From assembly GCF_039536205.1 (NCBI RefSeq), contig NZ_BAAAYL010000001.1, positions 3,534,001 through 3,598,000 on the forward strand: a DNA stretch of 64,000 nucleotides. The letters are read 5' to 3'. Each line of letters opens with the position of its first letter. The first letter of the stretch is position 1. The stretch is from Streptomyces sannanensis. Its GTDB lineage: Bacteria > Actinomycetota > Actinomycetes > Streptomycetales > Streptomycetaceae. The notes under the pieces are model-generated. The model was not told the origin of the DNA. It made no database searches and saw nothing but the letters and a program-made list of their open reading frames with translations. Made by a program: the position numbers and the translations under genes. Shown here in pieces: positions 8,178 through 16,657 of this stretch.

Positions 8178-9344
8178 GTGACCGTGGAAAGTACTGCCGC
8201 GCGCAAACCGCGTCGCAGCAGCGGCAGCAGCAAGCGCGCCGGCGCCCGCAAGCCGCAGAGCCCGACCGAGCCCCAGCTCGTACAGCTGCTGACCCCCGAG
8301 GGCGAGCGGGTCGAGAACCCCGAGTACGACGAGTTCGTCGCCGACCTGACCCCCGAAGCGCTGCGCGGGCTGTACCGGGACATGGTCCTGACGCGGCGCT
8401 TCGACGCCGAGGCCACCGCGCTGCAGCGGCAGGGCGAACTGGGCCTGTGGGCCTCGCTGCTCGGCCAGGAGGCCGCGCAGATCGGCTCCGGCCGCGCCCT
8501 GCGTGACGACGACTACGTCTTTCCGACCTACCGCGAGCACGGTGTCGCCTGGTGCCGTGGAGTCGATCCGACCAATCTGCTCGGGATGTTCCGTGGTGTG
8601 AACCACGGCGGGTGGGACCCGAACAGCAACAACTTCCATCTGTACACGATCGTGATCGGCTCGCAGACGCTGCACGCCACCGGGTACGCCATGGGCGTGG
8701 CCAAGGACGGCGCGGACTCCGCGGTCATCGCCTACTTCGGTGACGGCGCCTCGAGCCAGGGCGACGTCAACGAGGCATTCACCTTCTCCGCGGTCTACAA
8801 CGCCCCCGTGGTGTTCTTCTGCCAGAACAACCAGTGGGCGATCTCCGAGCCCACCGAGAAGCAGACCCGTGTCCCGCTCTACCAGCGCGCGCAGGGCTTC
8901 GGCTTCCCCGGCGTCCGCGTCGACGGCAACGACGTGCTCGCCTGCCTCGCCGTCACCCGCTCCGCGCTCGAGCGCGCCCGCCGCGGCGAGGGCCCGACCC
9001 TGGTCGAGGCGTTCACCTACCGCATGGGCGCCCACACCACCTCCGACGACCCGACCCGCTACCGGCACGACGACGAGCGTGCCGCGTGGGAGGCCAAGGA
9101 CCCGATCCTGCGGCTGCGCACCTACCTGGAGAAGGAAGGCATCGCCGGCGAGGAGTTCTTCGCCTCCCTGGAGGAGGAGAGCGTCGCGCTCGGCAAGCGG
9201 GTGCGCGAGGCCGTACGTGCCATGCCCGACCCGGACCACATGGCGATCTTCGAGAACATTTACGCCGACGGGCACGCCCTCGTCGACGAGGAGCGCGCGC
9301 AGTTCGCCGCCTACCAGGCGTCCTTCGCCGACGAGGAGAACTGA
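8178..9344 (+). CDS. bkdA: Branched-chain 2-oxo acid dehydrogenase E1 component, alpha subunit
   Basis: Alpha subunit of the thiamine-diphosphate decarboxylase of the branched-chain 2-oxo acid dehydrogenase complex. The complex converts the 2-oxo acids of Val, Leu and Ile to acyl-CoAs, which in Streptomyces also prime branched fatty acids and polyketides. 388 residues. The ThDP motif GDGASSQGD ... QNN is present (about residues 190-220), as is the phosphorylation-loop-like YRMGAHTTSDDPTRYR. The basic Ser/Arg/Lys N-terminus of about 35 residues is a lineage extension. The GTG at 8178 sits behind GGAGGAG. The stop is 2 bp before bkdB, so they form an operon. Confidence 0.96.
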   Translation: MTVESTAARKPRRSSGSSKRAGARKPQSPTEPQLVQLLTPEGERVENPEYDEFVADLTPEALRGLYRDMVLTRRFDAEATALQRQGELGLWASLLGQEAAQIGSGRALRDDDYVFPTYREHGVAWCRGVDPTNLLGMFRGVNHGGWDPNSNNFHLYTIVIGSQTLHATGYAMGVAKDGADSAVIAYFGDGASSQGDVNEAFTFSAVYNAPVVFFCQNNQWAISEPTEKQTRVPLYQRAQGFGFPGVRVDGNDVLACLAVTRSALERARRGEGPTLVEAFTYRMGAHTTSDDPTRYRHDDERAAWEAKDPILRLRTYLEKEGIAGEEFFASLEEESVALGKRVREAVRAMPDPDHMAIFENIYADGHALVDEERAQFAAYQASFADEEN

Positions 9345-9346
9345 CC

Positions 9347-10327
9347 ATGGCCGTAGAGAAGATGTCGGTCGCCAAGGCGCTCAACGAGTCGCTGCGCAAG
9401 GCTCTGGACACCGACCCCAAGGTCCTCATCATGGGTGAGGACGTCGGCAAGCTCGGCGGTGTCTTCCGTATCACCGACGGTCTGCAGAAGGACTTCGGCG
9501 AGGAGCGGGTCATCGACACCCCGCTCGCCGAGTCCGGCATCGTCGGCACCGCGATCGGTCTGGCGCTGCGCGGCTACCGCCCCGTCGTCGAGATCCAGTT
9601 CGACGGTTTCGTCTTCCCCGCGTACGACCAGATCGTCACGCAGCTCGCGAAGATGCACGCCCGTGCGCTGGGCAAGATCAAGATGCCGGTCGTCGTCCGT
9701 ATCCCCTACGGCGGTGGCATCGGCGCGGTCGAGCACCACTCCGAGTCCCCCGAGGCCTACTTCGCGCACACCGCCGGTCTGAAGGTGGTCTCCCCGTCGA
9801 CGCCGTCGGACGCGTACTGGATGCTCCAGCAGGCCATCCAGACCGACGACCCGGTGATCTTCTTCGAGCCGAAGCGCCGCTACTGGGACAAGGGCGAGGT
9901 CGACACCGAGGCCATCCCCGGTCCGCTGCACGCCGCCCGGGTGGCGCGTGAGGGCACCGACCTGACGCTGGCCGCCTACGGGCCGATGGTGAAGGTCTGC
10001 CTGGAGGCGGCCGCCGCCGCGGCCGAGGAGGGCAAGTCCCTCGAGGTCGTCGACCTGCGGTCGATGTCCCCGATCGACTTCGACACGATCCAGCGCTCCG
10101 TGGAGAAGACCCGCCGCCTCGTCGTGGTCCACGAGGCCCCGGTGTTCCTGGGTACGGGCTCGGAGATCGCCGCACGCATCACCGAGCGGTGCTTCTACCA
10201 CCTGGAGGCCCCGGTGCTGCGGGTCGGCGGCTACCACGCCCCGTACCCGCCGGCGCGGCTGGAGGAGGAGTACCTCCCCGGTCTGGACCGTGTGCTCGAC
10301 GCCGTCGACCGCTCGCTGGCGTACTGA
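9347..10327 (+). CDS. bkdB: Branched-chain 2-oxo acid dehydrogenase E1 component, beta subunit
   Basis: 326-residue beta subunit completing the heterotetrameric E1 decarboxylase. It has the transketolase-like pyrimidine domain (MGEDVGKLGGVFRITDGLQKDFG; EAGI-type loop as LAESGIVGTAIGLALRGYRPVVEIQF) and the C-terminal transketolase domain with AYGPMVKVCLEAA and EVVDLRSMSPID. The length matches the family. The ATG lies 2 bp after the bkdA stop, consistent with translational coupling and 1:1 subunit output. bkdC follows after 11 bp. Confidence 0.96.
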   Translation: MAVEKMSVAKALNESLRKALDTDPKVLIMGEDVGKLGGVFRITDGLQKDFGEERVIDTPLAESGIVGTAIGLALRGYRPVVEIQFDGFVFPAYDQIVTQLAKMHARALGKIKMPVVVRIPYGGGIGAVEHHSESPEAYFAHTAGLKVVSPSTPSDAYWMLQQAIQTDDPVIFFEPKRRYWDKGEVDTEAIPGPLHAARVAREGTDLTLAAYGPMVKVCLEAAAAAAEEGKSLEVVDLRSMSPIDFDTIQRSVEKTRRLVVVHEAPVFLGTGSEIAARITERCFYHLEAPVLRVGGYHAPYPPARLEEEYLPGLDRVLDAVDRSLAY

Positions 10328-10338
10328 GGAGAGGGTCG

Positions 10339-11751
10339 TTGACGACGATGACTGAGAACGCTGCCCGTTTCCGCGAGTTCAAGATGCCCGACGTGGGCGA
10401 GGGACTCACTGAGGCGGAGATCCTCAAGTGGTACGTCCAGGTCGGTGACACCGTCCACGACGGCCAGGTCGTGTGCGAGGTCGAGACCGCCAAGGCCGCG
10501 GTCGAGCTGCCCATCCCGTACGACGGTGTGGTCCACGAGCTGCGCTTCGAAGAGGGCACCACCGTGGACGTCGGCACGCCGATCATCACGGTCGACGTGG
10601 CTCCCGGTTCCGGCCCCGCCGAGGCCCCCGCCCCGGCCGCCGTCGAGTCCACGGTCGCCGCGGCCGAGGCACAGCCGGAGGCCGAGGCCAAGCCGGCCCG
10701 CACGCCGGTCCTGGTCGGCTACGGCGTCGCCGAGTCCTCCACCAAGCGCCGTCCCCGCAAGGGCACCAGGGCCCCGGCCCAGCCGGAGCCCGCGGCGGCT
10801 GCGATCCAGGCCGAGCTGAACGGCCACGCGGCCGCGGCCGCCCGCCCGCTGGCCAAGCCGCCGGTGCGCAAACTGGCCAAGGACCTCGGCGTGGACCTGG
10901 CAACGGTCAACCCGACCGGTCCGGACGGCATCATCACCCGCGAGGACGTCCACGCGGCGGCCGCTCCGGCGCCCGTCGAGGTCCCGGCCCCCGCGCCGGC
11001 TCCGGTGGCGGCCCCCGCCCCCGCCGTTGTCTCCGCGGGCGAGCGCGAGACCCGGATCCCGGTCAAGGGTGTGCGCAAGGCCACCGCGCAGGCGATGATC
11101 GGCAGCGCCTTCACCGCGCCGCATGTCACCGAGTTCGTCACGGTCGACGTGACGCGCACGATGCGACTGGTCGATGAGATCAAGCAAAACCTTGACAAAT
11201 ACGACATGGCGGGTCTGCGGGTCAACCCGCTGCTCCTCATTGCCAAGGCCCTGCTGGTCGCCATCCGCCGCAACCCGGACATCAACGCGTCCTGGGACGA
11301 GGCGAACCAGGAGATCGTGCTCAAGCACTACGTCAATCTGGGCATCGCCGCGGCCACCCCGCGCGGCCTGATCGTCCCGAACATCAAGGACGCGCACGCC
11401 AAGACCCTGCCCGAACTGGCTCAGGCGCTGGGCGAGCTGGTGTCCACCGCACGCGACGGCAAGACGTCGCCCGCGGCGATGTCCGGCGGCACGGTCACCA
11501 TCACCAACGTCGGCGTCTTCGGCGTCGACACCGGTACGCCCATCCTGAACCCGGGCGAGTCCGCGATCCTCGCGGTCGGCGCGATCAAGCTCCAGCCCTG
11601 GGTCCACAAGGGCAAGGTGAAGCCACGTCAGGTCACCACGCTGGCGCTGTCGTTCGACCACCGCCTGGTCGACGGTGAGCTCGGCTCCAAGGTTCTCGCG
11701 GACATCGCGGCGGTCCTGGAGAACCCGAAGAAGCTCATCACCTGGGGCTGA
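10339..11751 (+). CDS. bkdC: Branched-chain 2-oxo acid dehydrogenase E2 (dihydrolipoyl acyltransferase)
   Basis: 470-residue core subunit. It has one N-terminal lipoyl domain (MPDVGEGLTEAEILKWYVQVGD ... VCEVETAKAAVELP, with Lys in ETAKA as lipoylation site). Ala/Pro-rich linkers flank a peripheral-subunit-binding domain (VRKLAKDLGVDLATVNPTGPDGIITREDV). The catalytic domain ends in SFDHRLVDGELG, with the HxxxDG active site. The TTG at 10339 is about 7 bases after GGAG and is spaced better than the ATG at 10348; the ATG start would give 467 aa. E3 is supplied from elsewhere, probably by lpdA at 50930-52333. Confidence 0.95.
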   Translation: MTTMTENAARFREFKMPDVGEGLTEAEILKWYVQVGDTVHDGQVVCEVETAKAAVELPIPYDGVVHELRFEEGTTVDVGTPIITVDVAPGSGPAEAPAPAAVESTVAAAEAQPEAEAKPARTPVLVGYGVAESSTKRRPRKGTRAPAQPEPAAAAIQAELNGHAAAAARPLAKPPVRKLAKDLGVDLATVNPTGPDGIITREDVHAAAAPAPVEVPAPAPAPVAAPAPAVVSAGERETRIPVKGVRKATAQAMIGSAFTAPHVTEFVTVDVTRTMRLVDEIKQNLDKYDMAGLRVNPLLLIAKALLVAIRRNPDINASWDEANQEIVLKHYVNLGIAAATPRGLIVPNIKDAHAKTLPELAQALGELVSTARDGKTSPAAMSGGTVTITNVGVFGVDTGTPILNPGESAILAVGAIKLQPWVHKGKVKPRQVTTLALSFDHRLVDGELGSKVLADIAAVLENPKKLITWG

Positions 11752-11800
11752 TGCCTCTGCCGGGGGGCGGTGGTTCCCCCCGGGAAGGCACAGCACGTGA

Positions 11801-11830
11801 AACGCCCGGACGGTTCGCCGTCCGGGCGTT
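11801..11830 (+). terminator. Terminator of the bkdABC operon
   Basis: Perfect 13-bp stem AACGCCCGGACGG / CCGTCCGGGCGTT with a stable TTCG tetraloop, 49 bp after the bkdC stop. Confidence 0.9.
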
Positions 11831-11844
11831 CCGTCAACCCCGAC

Positions 11845-12038
11845 CCGGGAACTCTCACGGGCCGGACGCCTGGCGGCCCGGTCCGGACAAGGATCTGATC
11901 CTCAGGGCGGACGGGAAGCGGCACAGCCCGGCGACCGTGGACGACTTCATCGCGCTCACCGAGAAGCTGTCCGGCAGGGAACTGCGCGACGTCTTCGGCG
12001 TCTGGCTCTACGGGAAGGGCAAGCCGCCCCGCACCTGA
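11845..12038 (+). pseudogene. C-terminal remnant of an M1-family metallopeptidase
   Basis: The open frame ending at 12038 encodes ATVDDFIALTEKLSGRELRDVFGVWLYGKGKP. This matches the C-terminal segment of secreted M1 (aminopeptidase N-like) metallopeptidases, where a ...FIALAEKVSG..L...F..WL...GKP pattern closes the catalytic module. The HExxH zinc site and everything upstream are missing. The frame begins right after the bkd terminator with no ribosome site, so this is a decayed fragment. The left boundary is approximate. Confidence 0.55.
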
Positions 12039-12098
12039 GCGCACGGAGTCCGCCCGTCCGCGATGTGGACGAGCGGGCTGTTGCACCCCTGTTGTATC

Positions 12099-12104
12099 TA
12101 TGCT
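12099..12104 (+). promoter_or_regulatory. Candidate -10 for a leaderless gntR transcript
   Basis: TATGCT ends 6 bp before the GntR start ATG at 12111, and no ribosome binding site lies between. The layout fits leaderless transcription. A convincing -35 is not visible. Confidence 0.4.
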
Positions 12105-12110
12105 GTGCGC

Positions 12111-12764
12111 ATGACTGCCGCCCCGGTGAAACAGCCCCCCGCCGCCGACCGTGTCTACACGCACATCAAGCAGGCCGTCCTCGACCGCCGCTACGAAGGC
12201 GGGACGCTGCTGACCGAGGGCGAGCTCGCCGAGGCCGTCGGAGTGTCCCGTACACCCGTACGTGAAGCCCTGCTCAAGCTCGAGGTGGAAGGACTCATCA
12301 AGCTCTACCCGAAGAAGGGCGCCCTGGTCCTCGCCGTCTCCGCGCAGGAGATCGCGGACGTCGTCGAGACCCGGCTGCTGGTCGAGGAGTACGCCGTCCG
12401 CAAGGCCGTTCCGGCGCCGCCCGCGCTGATCGCCCGGCTGGAGGAGCTCGTCGAGGAGCAGCGGCAGCGGGCGGAAGCGGGGGATCTGGCCGCCGTCGCC
12501 GCCACCGACCGCTGCTTCCACGCCGAGATCGTCCGGCACGCCGGCAACGAGATCCTGTCGAAGCTCTACGACCGGATGCGCGACCGCCAACTGCGCATGG
12601 GGGTCGCGGTGATGAACTCCCAGCCCGACCGGATCGCCAAGAACATCGTGGAGCACACCGAGATCCTCGAAGCGATCAAGGCAGGAGACAAGGAGCTCGC
12701 CGCGCAGCGCGTGCGCCGGCACCTGAGCTGGGTCAAGGTCGTCGTGCGGGGGGAGGCCCGGTGA
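12111..12764 (+). CDS. GntR-family (FadR subgroup) transcriptional regulator
   Basis: 217 residues. The N-terminal winged helix-turn-helix spans about 15-80 (DRVYTHIKQAVLDRRYEGGTLLTEGELAEAVGVSRTPVREALLKLEVEGLI). The C-terminal all-helical FCD ligand domain (EIADVVETRLLVEEYAVRKA ... FHAEIVRHAGNEIL ... EHTEILEAIKAGD) carries the Asp/His residues that bind metal and organic acids in this family. Its stop overlaps the GTG of the MFS gene by 4 bp, so it most likely controls that transporter in response to the transported solute. The ATG at 12111 appears leaderless. Confidence 0.93.
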   Translation: MTAAPVKQPPAADRVYTHIKQAVLDRRYEGGTLLTEGELAEAVGVSRTPVREALLKLEVEGLIKLYPKKGALVLAVSAQEIADVVETRLLVEEYAVRKAVPAPPALIARLEELVEEQRQRAEAGDLAAVAATDRCFHAEIVRHAGNEILSKLYDRMRDRQLRMGVAVMNSQPDRIAKNIVEHTEILEAIKAGDKELAAQRVRRHLSWVKVVVRGEAR

Positions 12765-14056
12765 GCGCGCCCGCACTGCCCGGAGATCCTCCCGGCGGCA
12801 GGCGTGCCGCGCTCGTCTGGGGCGTCGGAGTCTCCGTCTACTTCGTCGCCGTCATCTTCCGTACGAGCCTGGGGGTGGCGGGTCTCGACGCCGTCGACCG
12901 TTTCGGCGTCAGCGCCTCCGCGCTGTCGACGTTCTCGATACTCCAGTTGCTTGTCTACGCGGGCATGCAGATACCCGTCGGCCTGATGGTCGACCGGCTC
13001 GGGACGAAGAAGGTGCTGGCCCTCGGCGCGGTGCTGTTCACCGCCGGCCAGCTCGGCTTCGCCTTCTCCTCCTCCTACGGCATGGCACTCGCGTCCAGGG
13101 CGCTGCTCGGCTGCGGCGACGCGATGACCTTCATCAGCGTGCTGCGGCTCGGCTCACGCTGGTTCCCGGCCCGTCGTGGGCCGCTGATCGCGCAGCTCGC
13201 CGGCCTCATCGGTATGGCCGGCAATCTCGTCTCCACCGTCATCATCGCCCGGCTGCTGCACGGCGTCGGCTGGACCGCCACGTTCGCGGGCAGCGCGGTC
13301 GCGGGCGCCTTCGTCCTCGTCCTGACGCTGCTCTTCCTCAAGGACCACCCTGAGGGCCAGGAACCCGTGCCCGTCCCGCACGCGGGTGCGGCCTTCGTCC
13401 GACGGCAGATCGCCGCGGCTTGGCGCGAGCCCGGCACCCGGCTCGGTATGTGGGTGCACTTCACCACCCAGTTCCCGGCGATGGTGTTCCTGTTGCTGTG
13501 GGGCCTGCCGTTCCTGGTCGAGGCCCAGGGCCTGTCCCAGGCGGTGGCCGGTGAGCTGCTCACCCTGGTGGTGCTGTCCAACATGGTGGTGGGCCTGGTG
13601 TACGGACAGATCGTCGCCCGGCACCACGGGGCCCGGCTGCCCCTGGCACTCGGCACCATAGCCGTGACCGCGGTGTTCTGGGGCGCCACCATCGCCTACC
13701 CCGGCGGCCGGGCCCCCATGTGGCTGCTGATCACCCTGTGCACCGTGCTGGGCGCCTGCGGGCCCGCCTCGGTGATCGGCTTCGACTTCGCCCGTCCGGC
13801 GAACCCGCCGGAGCGTCAGGGCACAGCCTCGGGAATCGTCAACATGGGCGGTTTCATCGCCTCGATGACGACCCTGCTGGCGGTCGGTGTGCTGCTGGAC
13901 GCCACTGGCGACGACTACCGGATCGCCTTCTCGACGGTGTTCGTCCTGGAGGCGCTGGGCGTCGTCCAGATCCTGCGGCTGCGGGCCCGTACCGCCCGGC
14001 GGGAGCGCGACCACCTGGTCGCCAGCCGGGTGGAGACGGTCCACGTACCCGCGTAG
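12761..14056 (+). CDS. MFS transporter, probably controlled by the adjacent GntR regulator
   Basis: 431-residue major facilitator with about 12 hydrophobic segments. The loop 2-3 signature appears as GLMVDRLGTKKVLALG. A large central cytoplasmic loop lies near residue 205 (KDHPEGQEPVPVPHAG). The N-terminal helix contains YFVAVIFRTSLGVAGLDAVDRF, a pattern common in the actinobacterial branch of anion:cation or sugar-acid symporters. The solute is not predictable. The GTG start overlaps the gntR stop (GTGA), implying translational coupling. The stop codon TAG touches a repeat element with inverted ends beginning at 14055. Confidence 0.9.
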   Translation: MSAPALPGDPPGGRRAALVWGVGVSVYFVAVIFRTSLGVAGLDAVDRFGVSASALSTFSILQLLVYAGMQIPVGLMVDRLGTKKVLALGAVLFTAGQLGFAFSSSYGMALASRALLGCGDAMTFISVLRLGSRWFPARRGPLIAQLAGLIGMAGNLVSTVIIARLLHGVGWTATFAGSAVAGAFVLVLTLLFLKDHPEGQEPVPVPHAGAAFVRRQIAAAWREPGTRLGMWVHFTTQFPAMVFLLLWGLPFLVEAQGLSQAVAGELLTLVVLSNMVVGLVYGQIVARHHGARLPLALGTIAVTAVFWGATIAYPGGRAPMWLLITLCTVLGACGPASVIGFDFARPANPPERQGTASGIVNMGGFIASMTTLLAVGVLLDATGDDYRIAFSTVFVLEALGVVQILRLRARTARRERDHLVASRVETVHVPA

Positions 14057-14252
14057 GTCCTGTCCAGCCGATCAGGCCGGATCAGGGAGCGCCCGCCGCG
14101 GAGCGGCCGCTGTCTCGTGGTGCCGTGCGTCGCAAGGCGGACGAGGGCCCGCCGCGGAGCGGCTGATGTCCACGCGTGCGGTGGGGGCACCCCCCGGCGG
14201 GAGGTAGCTGGGGGAGCGTCGCGAGCCCGGCCTGATCGGCTGGGCAGGACCT
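14055..14252. mobile_element. MITE-like element A with 26-bp terminal inverted repeats
   Basis: 198 bp. The left end (14055-14080, beginning AGGTCCTGTCCAGCCGATCA) and right end (14227-14252) are inverted copies with one mismatch. The interior carries the segment shared with the other elements: GCGTCGCAAGGCGG near 14127 and a GGGGGCACC...GGTAGCTGGGGGAGCGTCGCGA tract at 14186-14224. No coding capacity. It starts at the stop codon of the MFS gene and may also serve as its terminator. Confidence 0.75.
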
Positions 14253-14280
14253 GAGGGGCGTCTGTCCAGTGGGTGTCTGT

Positions 14281-15105
14281 TCAGGGAGTGACGGCGAACG
14301 AGGCCAGGATCGCGTCCGCCAGCTCCTGGTCGCCCTCTGCCTTGATCCGGTCTGCCACCGTGTGCGGCCGCACCCGGCCGCACGCCAGCCGGACATAGGT
14401 CTCCCAGTCCATGGCCAGCGTCACCGCGGGCCCCAGCGAGGGCGCGCCGTCGACCGTGCCCCGGCCGTTCGCGTCCACCCGGACCGTACGCAGGAACTCG
14501 ACCGGGCCGTGCACGTCGAACACGACCGCCGTACCCGCCGGGGCGCCCGCGTCCTTGGCGACCACCTTCGGCAGCGCCTGCAGCAGCACATCACGCGTCA
14601 CATGAGCACCGGGCGAGTCGAGGTTTCCCGGTACGCCGAGGGCGGTGCGCAGATCCTGTTCGTGCACCCAGACGTCGAACGCCCGCATCCGCATGGCCAG
14701 TTCCAGCGTCTGCTCGGCGCCGAGCGGAGCCCGCACCGACGTCTCCGGGTCCCGGGTCTCGTTCCGCAACTGCCGCGAACGCCGGATGATCGTGTACTCC
14801 AGCTCCGCCAGCATCTCCGGCGCCGTGTGGTGCCGGCGCACATCGACCTGCATCTCCATGTAGCGGGCGAAGTCGGTCCGCACGTGGAACAGGTCGCGGG
14901 GGAGCGAGTGGATCGGCCGCGGATCGCCGAGCATCTCGCAGTCCATGCCGATGACATGGGACACGATGTCGCGCACCGACCAGCCGGGGCACGGTGTGGC
15001 GCGGTTCCAATTGCCCTCGGCGAGCGGCTGCATCAGTTCGGCTATCGCTTCGACCGAGTGGGTCCAGGCGTCGGCGTAGGGCTGAAGGCTTGGGTGGATG
15101 GTCAC
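14281..15105 (-). CDS. Maleylpyruvate isomerase-family mycothiol-dependent enzyme (DinB-like fold)
   Basis: 274 residues. The N-terminal four-helix bundle (about 1-170) carries the metal-site histidines seen in this family: ATPCPGWSVRDIVSHVIGMD, and later FDVWVHEQDLRTALGVPG, whose last His is a ligand candidate. The C-terminal SCP2-like domain (FDVHGP ... TLAMDWETYVRLACGRVRP) is typical of actinobacterial proteins labelled TIGR03083/MDMPI. Characterised members use mycothiol as cofactor; the substrate here is unknown. The gene faces away from the nitrilase gene across 143 bp. Confidence 0.85.
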   Translation of the reverse strand: MTIHPSLQPYADAWTHSVEAIAELMQPLAEGNWNRATPCPGWSVRDIVSHVIGMDCEMLGDPRPIHSLPRDLFHVRTDFARYMEMQVDVRRHHTAPEMLAELEYTIIRRSRQLRNETRDPETSVRAPLGAEQTLELAMRMRAFDVWVHEQDLRTALGVPGNLDSPGAHVTRDVLLQALPKVVAKDAGAPAGTAVVFDVHGPVEFLRTVRVDANGRGTVDGAPSLGPAVTLAMDWETYVRLACGRVRPHTVADRIKAEGDQELADAILASFAVTP

Positions 15106-15248
15106 GGGACCCCTCGGGCGGTTCTGCGGTTCTGGTGTGTGCGATCGGCTCGGCAGCTAAGTTACGCTGCCCAAAGGCACCCCGGCAGTGCTTTCGTGTG
15201 ACGATCGTAGGCCCGTATTGACGGCTCGAATGCCAGGACGGTGGTAGT

Positions 15249-16049
15249 GTGCGCGCCTCGCTCATCCAGATCGGTGTGAACCCGGACGAATCAATCGAAG
15301 CCCGCCGTCTGCGCGCCGCTTCCCTCGTGCGCGAACAGCGCGGCGCGGATCTCGTCGTCCTCCCCGAGCTGTGGCCCGTCGGGGCCTTCGCCTACGAATC
15401 GTTCGCGACCGAGGCCGAGTCGCTGGACGGGCCCACCTACGAGGCCATGTCCAAGGCCGCCGCCGACGCCGGGGTCTGGCTGCACGCCGGCTCCATCGTC
15501 GAGCGAGACCCCGACGGCCCCCTCTACAACACCTCCCTCGTCTTCTCGCCCGACGGCGAACTCGCCCGTACGTACCGGAAGATCCACCGCTTCGGCTTCG
15601 ACCAGGGCGAGGCCGTGATGATGGGCGCCGGCGAGGAACTCGTCACCGTCCGGCTCCCCGAGGCCACGCTGGGCCTCGCCACCTGCTACGACCTGCGCTT
15701 CCCCGAGCTCTTCCGCGGCCTGGTCGACGCCGGCGCCACGGTCCTCGTCATCCCGGCCGGCTGGCCTGCCCGCCGCCGGGAGCACTGGACCCTGCTCGCC
15801 CGCGCGCGTGCGGTGGAGAACCAGTCCTACGTCCTCGCCTGCGGCACCGCCGGCACCCATGCCGGCGTCGAGCAGGCCGGCCACAGCATCGTCGTCGACC
15901 CCTGGGGCGAGGTCCTCGCCGTGGCGGGCCCGGCGGAGGAGACCCTCACCGTCGACCTGGACCCGGCGAAGGTCACCGAAACACGCGAACAGTTCCCGGC
16001 CCTGAAGGACCGCCGTCTCGGCCTGCCCGCCCCCGGGAACCGCCGCTAG
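15249..16049 (+). CDS. Carbon-nitrogen hydrolase (nitrilase superfamily)
   Basis: 266-residue cytosolic amidohydrolase. The catalytic triad is visible: Glu40 in VVLPELWP, Lys111 in TYRKIHRFGF, and Cys146 in LATCYDLRFPELFR. The length fits a single nitrilase domain of the omega-amidase/NIT2-like type, which hydrolyses amides such as 2-oxoglutaramate or deaminated glutathione. The exact substrate is not inferable. The GTG at 15249 follows AGGACGG by 7 bases. A TTGACG box at 15218 may be the -35. Confidence 0.92.
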   Translation: MRASLIQIGVNPDESIEARRLRAASLVREQRGADLVVLPELWPVGAFAYESFATEAESLDGPTYEAMSKAAADAGVWLHAGSIVERDPDGPLYNTSLVFSPDGELARTYRKIHRFGFDQGEAVMMGAGEELVTVRLPEATLGLATCYDLRFPELFRGLVDAGATVLVIPAGWPARRREHWTLLARARAVENQSYVLACGTAGTHAGVEQAGHSIVVDPWGEVLAVAGPAEETLTVDLDPAKVTETREQFPALKDRRLGLPAPGNRR

Positions 16050-16089
16050 GCCCTGCCCGTACAGGCCGGAAATCCGGCCCGTACGGCGA

Positions 16090-16575
16090 TCACCGTTCCT
16101 TCTCCGCCATCCGGATCACGCACACGGCGACCGCGATCAGCAGGGCCGGGTCCGCGTCCTCGCGTACGACGTCCACCGCGTAGGTGTCCCGCACCGTCAG
16201 CCACCTGCGCGAGATGTGGGCCAGCAGCTCCCCCTCGTACTCGACCGCGAACTCCCGGTCGAGAATGCGCCCGCTGACGTCCAGTTCGGTGCCGTCGGCC
16301 AGGGTCACGCGGTAGTGGTTGCGCAGCAGCGACATCCGCTTGCGCCGCACCACGGCGAGCTGCTGGTCGTCCCGCTCGATGTTCATCGCGTCGCGCAGGC
16401 CGAACCACTTCTCCCGGATCGTGATCAGCACCCGCCCCTCGGGATCCTTCAGCTCCAGCGTGTCCCGCAGCCGGAGCGCCTTGCCGTCGACGAGGTAGGC
16501 GTGCCGCCCGTGCTCGTCGTCGATCCAGTAGTCGTCGCCGATGGCGAAGATTTTGTCCCTTACGAGGTATTTCAT
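16090..16575 (-). CDS. LURP-one-related (Tubby C-like) family protein
   Basis: 161 residues with the family start MKYLVRDKIFAIGDDYWIDDE, the VDGKALRLRDTLELKD strand pair, IREKWFGLRDAMNIERDD, and the closing LTVRDTYAVDVVREDADPALLIAVAVCVIRM helix. These small proteins adopt the Tubby C-terminal barrel around a hydrophobic helix and may bind membrane lipids. The bacterial role is not established. Start ATG at 16575; divergent from the thioredoxin/NHL gene across 82 bp. Confidence 0.85.
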   Translation of the reverse strand: MKYLVRDKIFAIGDDYWIDDEHGRHAYLVDGKALRLRDTLELKDPEGRVLITIREKWFGLRDAMNIERDDQQLAVVRRKRMSLLRNHYRVTLADGTELDVSGRILDREFAVEYEGELLAHISRRWLTVRDTYAVDVVREDADPALLIAVAVCVIRMAEKER

Positions 16576-16657
16576 GTGCTGAGGGCTTCCCTCACGTGAT
16601 CGGTTCGATACCTGGACGCGCCGGAGTGTGCAGGGAGCGGGATGGCACTCTTGAACA

